Shown piece by piece: positions 1 to 5,622 of a stretch of DNA of 7,313 nucleotides. Position numbers and translations under genes: made by a program. Numbering within the stretch: the stretch's first letter is position 1; every line of letters begins with the position of its first letter. This stretch comes from Longimicrobiales bacterium (GTDB lineage: Bacteria; Gemmatimonadota; Gemmatimonadetes; Longimicrobiales; Gaopeijiaceae): NCBI GenBank assembly GCA_022428035.1, contig JAKMDG010000528.1, positions 1-7,313 on the forward strand, given 5' to 3'. The notes beneath the pieces are model-generated. The model did no database searches and was not told the origin of the DNA. It saw only the letters and a program-made list of their open reading frames with translations.

Positions 1-266
1 ACAACGTCCTCCTCTTTGGCATGACGCCGCAGGAGGCAATCGAGGCACCGCGATTCCGGTCCATGTCGGGTGTACGCGTCTCGATCGAGGACCGTGTTTC
101 GAGTGCTACGCTCGACGGACTGACAACGCTCGGCCATGACCTGAACGTGATCCAGGGCTGGACCGCCACATTCGGCGGCGCGCAGATGATCGTATTCGAT
201 CGTGAGAACGGGGTCCTCACGGCAGCGGCCGATCCGCGCCGTGAGGCGTACGCTCTGGCCTACTGA
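1..266 (+). CDS. ggt: Gamma-glutamyltransferase, C-terminal fragment (5' end outside window)
   Basis: The first complete codon is at 3-5 and the frame runs 87 residues to the TGA at 264-266. The family cleaves gamma-glutamyl bonds, as in glutathione, and transfers the glutamyl group to water or amino acids. It is made as a precursor that self-cleaves into two subunits and usually acts in the periplasm. This piece is the end of the small subunit. Visible family marks are GMTPQEAIEAPRF near the start of the fragment, a GGAQMIVFD strand, and the terminal ADPRREAYALAY, which matches the usual 'DPR....A.GY' ending. The nucleophilic Thr and the signal peptide lie upstream of the window, so activity cannot be judged. 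The next gene starts 2 bases after the stop, which suggests co-transcription. Family assignment is secure; the physiological substrate is unknown. Confidence 0.9.
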   Translation, partial: NVLLFGMTPQEAIEAPRFRSMSGVRVSIEDRVSSATLDGLTTLGHDLNVIQGWTATFGGAQMIVFDRENGVLTAAADPRREAYALAY

Positions 267-267
267 T

Positions 268-633
268 ATGAGAATACTCTTCGCGCTCGGGGCGCTCTTT
301 GGAGCCCTCGGTGTCGGCCTCGGGGCGTTCGGGGCTCATGCCCTTCGGGCTACCCTCACACCGCAGGACCTCGCGACGTTCGAGATCGGGGTGCGGTACC
401 AGCTGTACCACGCGCTCGCCCTGATCGCAGTTGCGTGGGCGACGACGCAGTGGGAGGCCACGACCGTCACATTCGCCGGATGGGCTTTCGTCACGGGAAT
501 CGTGATCTTTTCGGGCAGTCTCTACGTCCTGGTGCTCACAGGGCAACGCTGGCTGGGGGCCATCACGCCGATCGGAGGCGTCGCGCTGATCGTCGGATGG
601 ACCCTGCTCGCCTGGAGTGCCTGGCGCGGGTGA
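268..633 (+). CDS. DUF423 family small membrane protein
   Basis: A 121-residue hydrophobic protein of the DUF423 (YgdD-like) family, whose biochemical role is not known. Four membrane segments are visible at about residues 1-23, 43-61, 68-90 and 97-118. Family hallmarks are GAFGAHAL (19-26), YQLYHALAL (44-52), FSGSLYVL (81-88) and the closing WLGAITPIGG (95-104). The length is normal for the family. ATG 268 was chosen because the protein then begins directly with the first membrane segment; the open frame upstream is read through the end of the preceding gene in another phase. There is no obvious Shine-Dalgarno, but the start lies 2 bases after the TGA of the gamma-glutamyltransferase gene, so translational coupling is likely. 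Its own stop overlaps the start of the Sir2 gene. Family call is firm; function is open. Confidence 0.9.
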   Translation: MRILFALGALFGALGVGLGAFGAHALRATLTPQDLATFEIGVRYQLYHALALIAVAWATTQWEATTVTFAGWAFVTGIVIFSGSLYVLVLTGQRWLGAITPIGGVALIVGWTLLAWSAWRG

Positions 634-1406
634 CCAAACCGGCCCACGCGCTCCGGAAGGAGGCGACCGCGCTGCTCGCTGGTGCCACTCGCATCGTCGT
701 CCTGACCGGCGCTGGCGTATCTGCGGAATCAGGCGTCCCGACGTTTCGAGGCGAACAGGGCCTATGGCGTTCCTACCGACCAGAAGAACTCGCGACGCCC
801 GACGCATTTCACCGGGACCCCGAGCTCGTCTGGTCGTGGTACCAGTGGCGTCGCGAGCTGATCGCCGACTGTGCCCCGAATGCAGGGCATGATGCGCTCG
901 CGCGGCTCGCCCTGACTCGAAATGGCGTGACTCTCGTCACACAGAACGTAGACGGACTGCACCACCGGGCCGCGCGCGACGTAGCCAGCGCCGCGGGGGT
1001 ATCAGACCCCGAGCCTGCGCATCCACTGGAGGTACACGGGGCCATCCATCGGGACCGCTGCTCCGGGTGTGAACGACTCACGCCTGCGGCGGCTGGGTCG
1101 AACGCTGGGCCACCGAGCTGCGTGATGTGTGGATCGTCCCTGCGCCCCGACGTTGTCTGGTTCGGAGAGTCTCTCGATCCCGATGTAATCGGATCGGCCC
1201 AGGAGGCAGCCATCCAAGCCGACGTCTGCCTCGTAGCCGGCACGAGCTCGCTCGTGTACCCGGCGGCCGGGCTGCCCGATCTGACCCTGCGCTCCGGCGG
1301 TGCTGTTGTGGAGGTCAACCTCGACCCGACACCACTGACCGGCTCGGCTACGGTATCGATTCGCGGACAGGCCGGTGAGATCCTGCCCGAGATCGTCGGC
1401 GCTTGA
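630..1406 (+). CDS. Sir2-family NAD-dependent protein deacylase (class III, CobB/SIRT5-like)
   Basis: A 258-residue cytoplasmic sirtuin, which removes acyl groups from lysines using NAD and releases nicotinamide and O-acyl-ADP-ribose. Motifs in order: GAGVSAESGVPTFRG (27-41, NAD binding), TQNVDGLH (104-111), catalytic His136 in EVHG, zinc cysteines C144/C147 and C164/C167, VVWFGE (175-180), GTSSLVYPA (204-212) and VEVNLDPT (227-234). Y71 and R74 form the Y-x-x-R pair that in SIRT5 and CobB binds acidic acyl groups, so desuccinylase-type activity is plausible (inference). The segment between HHRA and EVHG is about 15 residues longer than usual. The GTG at 630 is the chosen start: it overlaps the DUF423 stop (GTGA) and puts the first helix about 15 residues before the Rossmann motif, normal for the family. 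The frame is open further upstream, but that part overlaps DUF423. Transcribed with its two upstream neighbours in all likelihood. Confidence 0.92.
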   Translation: MTKPAHALRKEATALLAGATRIVVLTGAGVSAESGVPTFRGEQGLWRSYRPEELATPDAFHRDPELVWSWYQWRRELIADCAPNAGHDALARLALTRNGVTLVTQNVDGLHHRAARDVASAAGVSDPEPAHPLEVHGAIHRDRCSGCERLTPAAAGSNAGPPSCVMCGSSLRPDVVWFGESLDPDVIGSAQEAAIQADVCLVAGTSSLVYPAAGLPDLTLRSGGAVVEVNLDPTPLTGSATVSIRGQAGEILPEIVGA

Positions 1407-1433
1407 GCGCCCATGCGCCCCACACCCCGGCGC
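1398..1433 (+). terminator. Possible weak hairpin at the end of the Sir2 gene
   Basis: A perfect 5-bp stem (GGCGC 1398-1402, GCGCC 1407-1411) with loop TTGA spans the Sir2 stop codon. A second possible stem pairs GCGCC 1415-1419 with GGCGC 1429-1433. This lies in the short gap between two converging genes, where a terminator is expected. There is no T-tract and the stems are short, so this is only a candidate and could be chance in GC-rich DNA. Confidence 0.2.
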
Positions 1434-1454
1434 CTGAGGGCTAAAGGGTAGAGG

Positions 1455-2450
1455 TCAACCCGATCCGAGTATGTCGACCAGCGTCTCTGTCGAGACGTTG
1501 CCCCCGGAGAGCAGGATGACAACCACGCCGTCGTCAGCAGGAGGAGGCTGCCAGGCGCCAGCCAGCGCAGCGGCCAGCGCGACTGCACCCCCACCCTCGA
1601 CGACCATGTGCAGGTGTGAAACCGCAATCCGCATCGCGTCGGCAATCTGCGCTTCTGTGACCGCCGCGTGTTGATCGACTCGCTCCCGGACCAGTCCGAA
1701 GGAGTATCGATTGTCCAGTCCGATGCCTCCGGCGAGTGCATTCGCCAGCGTGTCCTCCTCCGGGAGCTCAACCGGCCGGCCGGCGCGCACGCTCGCGAGC
1801 ATCACCGACGCACGTTGTGCCGACACACCGACGATCGCCGGATGCAGGCCGATCTCGGCCAGTGCACCCGCGATCCCCGCGATGAGCCCCCCTCCGGAGA
1901 GTGGAGCCAGGACAGCAGACACCGAGCGGCCCTCGAGCTGATCCGCAATCTCAAGACCGATCGTCCCCTGCCCAGCGATGACCCACGGATCGTCGTATGC
2001 AGAGACGTAGATGCTCCCCGCTTCACCCGCAGCCGTCACGGCCGCTGCCTCGGACACGTCGAAGGTGTCACCGTGCAGGACCGCCTCAGCTCCGCCTGAT
2101 CGGATTCCCTCCAGCTTCACTGGGTCGACCCATTCCGGCACGAAGACACGAGCTGGAATCCCTGCACGACCAGCCACGTACGACACCGCACGCCCGTGGT
2201 TTCCACTTGAGCAGGCGACAATTCCACGCCCACGCTCGTCGGGCGAAAGTCCTTCCAGCCGCGCCGCGGCACCCCGCACCTTGAACGAGCCCGTCACCTG
2301 GAGGCATTCAGCCTTGAGGAGCACCTCGCGACCGAGACATTCACTCAGTGCGGGTGCCGGCAACAGAGGTGTCACACAGGCGTGCCGGTCTACGAGTTCC
2401 CGCACCTCTGAACTCGTGGGCAGGGGGCTCTCCACCGTCCGTTGATGCAT
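1455..2450 (-). CDS. PLP-dependent threonine/serine dehydratase-like enzyme
   Basis: A 331-residue fold-type II PLP enzyme, most like threonine/serine dehydratases, which deaminate hydroxy-amino acids to 2-oxoacids. Lys57 in SFKVRGA (55-61) is the expected Schiff-base lysine. SSGNHG (81-86) is the cofactor-ring loop, SGGGL (185-189) the phosphate-binding glycine loop, AGQGTIGLEI (159-168) a family motif and SGGN (315-318) the C-terminal ring-nitrogen contact. There is no ACT regulatory domain, so it resembles short catabolic enzymes rather than biosynthetic IlvA. GGIGLDNRYSF (241-251) recalls EutB-like enzymes of ectoine breakdown, but no other ectoine gene is present, so that is only an alternative; serine racemase is another. 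ATG at 2450-2448 was preferred over the adjacent in-frame GTG at 2453; neither has a clear Shine-Dalgarno. It follows the LVIVD gene after a short gap and may ride on its transcript. Cytoplasmic. Confidence 0.85.
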   Translation of the reverse strand: MHQRTVESPLPTSSEVRELVDRHACVTPLLPAPALSECLGREVLLKAECLQVTGSFKVRGAAARLEGLSPDERGRGIVACSSGNHGRAVSYVAGRAGIPARVFVPEWVDPVKLEGIRSGGAEAVLHGDTFDVSEAAAVTAAGEAGSIYVSAYDDPWVIAGQGTIGLEIADQLEGRSVSAVLAPLSGGGLIAGIAGALAEIGLHPAIVGVSAQRASVMLASVRAGRPVELPEEDTLANALAGGIGLDNRYSFGLVRERVDQHAAVTEAQIADAMRIAVSHLHMVVEGGGAVALAAALAGAWQPPPADDGVVVILLSGGNVSTETLVDILGSG

Positions 2451-2481
2451 CACGTCATCATGCGCCGTGAGACAACCAGGC

Positions 2482-4404
2482 CTAGAAGACGACCCGAGGC
2501 CGCTCCTTCAGTTCAGTGATCCACAAACCTGAGTTCAGATCGGATGAGTAGATGCGGCCCTTGAAGATCTGAGCGCCCCAGGCCATCGACCAGTTCGGAG
2601 TCGTGGTCTGATCGTCCGTCGTCTGAATGGTCGCGATCTCTCGCCCCTGTTTGTAGAGATCTCCTCGGAGTTCGCCGGAGATGTCCACTACCCGTAGTCC
2701 GGCCTGGTAGTACCCGACGTACATCTTGTCGTCTTCGATCCAGACGTTATGGGCCCCTGCTTCCGGTACTTCGTATTTCGCTACCTCGACAGGATTCTCG
2801 ATGTCACTCACGTCCAGAACGTGGATGTATCCGCGGGCGTGAATCGCCTTGTCAGCCTCCCATCCAGCTGGAAAGATCTCGTCACCGACGAAGAGATACT
2901 TACCATAACGCCATGCCACATGGGTATTTCCAATAGGGTACTTAAACTGACTTACGAAGGTTGGCGTAGTGGGCGTTCCCCCGTGCGTGCCGGCACCCAC
3001 ATCGAGAATCACAGCGCCATCGTCCCAGTATGAGACGTAGGCGTAACCGTCCTGCACGATCACGTCGTGCAGGGACCGCTGTTGGTTGTCGATGCCCCAG
3101 CGCCCGACCTCGTGGGGAGCCTCCGGATTGGAAATATCGATGACGTGAACCGCCCGGGTTCCGTTGTGCACGGCGTAGACGAGCTCGTGCTCATCTGAGA
3201 TCCAGACGTTATGAACGCCACCGGTCACCGTTTCCGTGTACTCCGACAGGATGGTCGGGTGAGCCGGCGTGGTGAGGTCCAGGAACACCATTCCGTTGCG
3301 GCGGCTGGACGCGCCTTCGCGGGTCACGATGCCGAGCCGATTGTTGGGGTGAATCTTCACGTCGTTGATCCGCCTCGCATCGAGCTGCAACGAGTCGGTC
3401 AGCACGGGATTCGACGGGTCGGTTACATCCCAGACCTTCATCCAGTCCCACATGAAGGTGCCGATGTACGCATAGTCACGTCCGTCCACACCTTCGAACA
3501 CCCAGACGTCGCCTGAATGATGCTCTGCAACGCCACCCCGCCCCACCTGAATCAATTCAGCGTCCGCGCCACGAGGCTCGACAATCACCACACCGCTCAC
3601 CACATCACGCTCACCCATCCGCGCAGTAACTCGATAGGTACCCGGTTCCTCAGCGACAAAGACGCCCTCACCGCCCTCATCCTCGATCTGGGCACCTACA
3701 CCGCTCAGTGACCATTCCGGGAACGCCTGGATCGCCTGCCCCCCACTGGCCTCAGCCGTGGCAGAGAAGCGGATGACATCGCCCGTGCGAACACGTGACT
3801 CCATAGGCTGCAGCGCGTACGACATACCCGGATCGGGGCGCACCTGAATTTCAGTCTCGGTACGGACCCCTGCCCCGGCGACGGAGATGGTCGCTGAGCC
3901 CGCTGACCGTGCGAAGACCAGTCCGGCTGGGTCAACCGCTGCTACGGACGCGTTCGAACTCGTCCACGTCAGCTCCGGGTCGTCCACGGGCTCCCCGAGT
4001 CGATTGAATGCCGCCACGCGAACTGGAACCACCTGACCCGCGTACGGCATACCGGTCCCGACGGAGGCTCGCAGCTCCGCGGGTGGGAGTGCCCGGATTA
4101 CCACCGATACCGAAGTTGGTGTTCCATCGACAACCGCCGTGATCTTCGCCATTCCTGGATTCAAGGCCGTGACCACACCGGACTGGTCTACGGACGCGAG
4201 CTCCGGTGTCGACGCGATCCACCTCACCAGGATGTCGGAGAGGGCGCGGCCTGCGCCGTCGCGGGCTGTCAGCGTGAGCTGAACGGTCTCCGTGACCTCG
4301 ATCTCGGCACGCTCCGGAGAAATCAGAAGCTGAGCGGGAGCCGTTTGCGCCGGCACAACCTGCATCGCGGCAGCGAGAAACAATGTGGTCGTGATACCCA
4401 TCAT
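2482..4404 (-). CDS. Secreted protein: three Ig-like domains plus LVIVD seven-repeat beta-propeller
   Basis: A 640-residue exported protein of unknown function. Residues 3-20 form a hydrophobic signal peptide, with likely cleavage after an AQ at 20 or 25; its n-region has no Lys or Arg, which is odd. Three beta-sandwich domains follow: Big_2-like at about 26-104 (ending in a typical 'SVDQSGVVTALNPG...ITA' pattern) and 108-188 ('SVAAVDPAGLVFA'), then a looser one at 192-278. Residues 295-632 hold seven repeats of LVIVD type, each with a strand such as HNVWI, then a visible-strand YVxY/VGY and a closing VxDISNPxxP: near 299, 347, 398, 446, 495, 552 and 607. This fits a seven-bladed propeller. 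No membrane anchor or sorting tail is seen at the end (ERPRVVF). GGAG 8 bases before ATG 4404 supports the start. It probably shares a transcript with the TPR lipoprotein upstream. A role in surface binding is inference only. Confidence 0.85.
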   Translation of the reverse strand: MMGITTTLFLAAAMQVVPAQTAPAQLLISPERAEIEVTETVQLTLTARDGAGRALSDILVRWIASTPELASVDQSGVVTALNPGMAKITAVVDGTPTSVSVVIRALPPAELRASVGTGMPYAGQVVPVRVAAFNRLGEPVDDPELTWTSSNASVAAVDPAGLVFARSAGSATISVAGAGVRTETEIQVRPDPGMSYALQPMESRVRTGDVIRFSATAEASGGQAIQAFPEWSLSGVGAQIEDEGGEGVFVAEEPGTYRVTARMGERDVVSGVVIVEPRGADAELIQVGRGGVAEHHSGDVWVFEGVDGRDYAYIGTFMWDWMKVWDVTDPSNPVLTDSLQLDARRINDVKIHPNNRLGIVTREGASSRRNGMVFLDLTTPAHPTILSEYTETVTGGVHNVWISDEHELVYAVHNGTRAVHVIDISNPEAPHEVGRWGIDNQQRSLHDVIVQDGYAYVSYWDDGAVILDVGAGTHGGTPTTPTFVSQFKYPIGNTHVAWRYGKYLFVGDEIFPAGWEADKAIHARGYIHVLDVSDIENPVEVAKYEVPEAGAHNVWIEDDKMYVGYYQAGLRVVDISGELRGDLYKQGREIATIQTTDDQTTTPNWSMAWGAQIFKGRIYSSDLNSGLWITELKERPRVVF

Positions 4405-4412
4405 GTCGACTT

Positions 4413-4416
4413 CTCC
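4413..4416 (-). promoter_or_regulatory. Shine-Dalgarno for the Ig/LVIVD gene
   Basis: Reading leftward, GGAG (complement of CTCC at 4413-4416) lies 8 bases before the ATG at 4404-4402. It is the best ribosome-binding site in the 57-bp gap and selects the first of two adjacent ATG codons. Confidence 0.65.
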
Positions 4417-4461
4417 GAATCGTCTTGAGTGAGGCTGTCGCGCAGTCGCTCGAACGTGGGG

Positions 4462-5469
4462 TCAGCGCAGCGCCGAGCGGGCCAACTCGCCCTCGGCGGA
4501 AAGGTAGCCGAAGGCAGACCATTGATTACGACCCATGAGGATGCCCTCCCACATGTCGTGCGCTTCGGCGGTGCGTCCATTGAGCAGGTGCCAGACCCCG
4601 AGTCCATATGCCCTCGTCGTGCTCTGGAGCGTCGCCGCATCCCCACTGGGCCCAACGAGGTCCTCGAGTGTCCGCTCCCCCTTGAAGAGGAGCAGCAGGT
4701 CCAGATAACCGGAGGACTCGATGATCTCCATGTCATCGGTGATGCCGTCGAGCACCTCCTGAGCCTCGTCGTCCATTCCGAGGCGCCGGAGCGTCATGTA
4801 CATCCAGTATGAGGTTGCAACCACCGAGTCGGGGTGTGCAGAGGCCTCCAGACAGCTCCGTTGTGCGTCGAGCGCCTCCTCGAGGTGTCCCTGCACGTAG
4901 TGGGCGAGCGCGAGGTGATAGAAGATGTTGAACTGCAGCGTGCTGGTTGGCGTGTTCATCGCATTCGGGAGTCCGTCCGGCTCGACTTCGTCCGGAAGAC
5001 CTTCCGTAAGCTCTGCTGCCCGTTCGAAGTCGAGGATCGCATGCTCGGGCTCTCGGACTGACAGATACCGATGGCCTCGGTGCCGGTAGAGTCGGGCGTC
5101 ATCCGGGTGCAGCGTGAGGGCACGCGTGTAGATGTCGATCGACTCGCGATATCGCCCGAGGTACGCCGTTCTACGTCCCATCCAGATGAGAGCGTCGACA
5201 TCCTCTGGCGCAGCTTGCAGCGCTTCCTCAGCCTCACGATACCGGTCCATATACACCGCACGGACCTCTTCAGACTGCTCGGGAGGCATGAGCGTGTCGC
5301 CGAGGAATGAGATGGCCTCAGCGCCGGGCGGCAGCGGAGCACGTTCCATGACGGCGGGGCCACTCGCCTCGGACGATGAGTCCGACGAGCATGCCGCGGC
5401 GGCCAGGACAAGAATAGTCAGTGTGGCGCGGCCTGGAGCAGGCATCCGGCAGGACGACTGATGAATCAT
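4462..5469 (-). CDS. TPR-repeat lipoprotein
   Basis: A 335-residue exported protein; function not recognised. The first 26 residues contain Arg8/Arg14 and a hydrophobic core ending in VLAAAA-Cys27, a probable lipoprotein cleavage site, followed by a Ser/Asp-rich linker. Ala at -3 is less usual than Leu/Val/Ile, so lipidation is likely but not certain. Tetratricopeptide-like helix pairs lie at about 92-125, 126-159, 180-212 and 215-248, with a further one at 285-318. The second shows the standard pattern ending in ILDFERAAEL. The ending GVWHLLNGRTAEAHDMW...WSAFGYLSAEGELA resembles the tail of other bacterial TPR lipoproteins I recall. TPRs bind proteins, so a scaffold role at the envelope is plausible. 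ATG 5469 was preferred over a TTG at 5532 because GGAG lies 5 bases before it and the signal peptide then has normal length. It is the first gene of a leftward group and has its own predicted promoter. Confidence 0.85.
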   Translation of the reverse strand: MIHQSSCRMPAPGRATLTILVLAAAACSSDSSSEASGPAVMERAPLPPGAEAISFLGDTLMPPEQSEEVRAVYMDRYREAEEALQAAPEDVDALIWMGRRTAYLGRYRESIDIYTRALTLHPDDARLYRHRGHRYLSVREPEHAILDFERAAELTEGLPDEVEPDGLPNAMNTPTSTLQFNIFYHLALAHYVQGHLEEALDAQRSCLEASAHPDSVVATSYWMYMTLRRLGMDDEAQEVLDGITDDMEIIESSGYLDLLLLFKGERTLEDLVGPSGDAATLQSTTRAYGLGVWHLLNGRTAEAHDMWEGILMGRNQWSAFGYLSAEGELARSALR

Positions 5470-5474
5470 GCGGT

Positions 5475-5478
5475 CTCC
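5475..5478 (-). promoter_or_regulatory. Shine-Dalgarno for the TPR lipoprotein gene
   Basis: Reading leftward, GGAG (complement of CTCC at 5475-5478) is 5 bases before the ATG at 5469-5467. It fixes the start: the longer reading from 5532 would add 21 residues in front of the signal peptide, and the next ATG at 5445 has no such site. Confidence 0.6.
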
Positions 5479-5495
5479 GATCATGGCAATGGCGG

Positions 5496-5532
5496 GGTGC
5501 GGCAATAGACCGCAGAACTCCCGGTGCGGCAA
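5496..5532. repeat. 10-bp direct repeat GGTGCGGCAA in the divergent promoter region
   Basis: GGTGCGGCAA occurs perfectly at 5496-5505 and 5523-5532, 27 bp start to start. The right copy contains the predicted leftward -35 box and the left copy runs into the -10 box. Direct repeats so placed can be operator half-sites, but no regulator gene is adjacent and the pair could be coincidental. Confidence 0.4.
5504..5532 (-). promoter_or_regulatory. Predicted sigma70-type promoter, leftward (TPR lipoprotein group)
   Basis: On the minus strand TTGCCG (5532-5527) and TCTATT (5509-5504) are 17 bp apart, each matching 4 of 6 consensus bases. Transcription would start near 5497, giving a leader of about 28 bases before ATG 5469. 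Placement between divergent genes supports it. The match is moderate and the host's promoter consensus is unknown. Confidence 0.35.
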
Positions 5533-5561
5533 CGCTCATCGCCACGTAGCGGGAGCGTCGT

Positions 5562-5590
5562 TTGGCAGCTTCGCGAGCACCTCCTAGCTT
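5562..5590 (+). promoter_or_regulatory. Predicted sigma70-type promoter, rightward (SGNH lipoprotein gene)
   Basis: TTGGCA (5562-5567, 5 of 6 consensus) is 17 bp from TAGCTT (5585-5590, 3 of 6 but with the key first, second and last bases). The start of transcription would be near 5597, about 26 bases before ATG 5623. This lies in the only divergent gap of the window. Moderate support only. Confidence 0.33.
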
Positions 5591-5622
5591 GGCCCGGGCT
5601 CCTTCTCCTACCCGTAGCCACC

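Noticed and set aside
217..807. 196-residue minus-strand open frame over DUF423 and the sirtuin start
   Set aside because: Arg/Pro-rich low-complexity translation typical of a shadow frame; the plus-strand genes explain the region.
809..1771. Long open frame on the minus strand across the sirtuin gene and the end of the dehydratase gene
   Set aside because: It is antisense to two genes with clear family motifs, its product is Ser/Arg-rich with no recognisable domain, and long shadow frames are expected in GC-rich DNA.
2482..2530. Possible PEP-CTERM or type IX sorting tail at the end of the LVIVD protein
   Set aside because: The C-terminus (ELKERPRVVF) has no PEP motif, no membrane span and no separate sorting domain.
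3932..4522. 196-residue minus-strand open frame bridging the LVIVD and TPR genes
   Set aside because: Different phase from both real genes, Arg-rich, and it overlaps a signal peptide and an Ig domain that are well supported.
5524..5622. N-terminal extension of the SGNH protein from GTG 5524
   Set aside because: It would place 33 residues before a complete signal peptide and run through the predicted promoter; no ribosome-binding site supports it.
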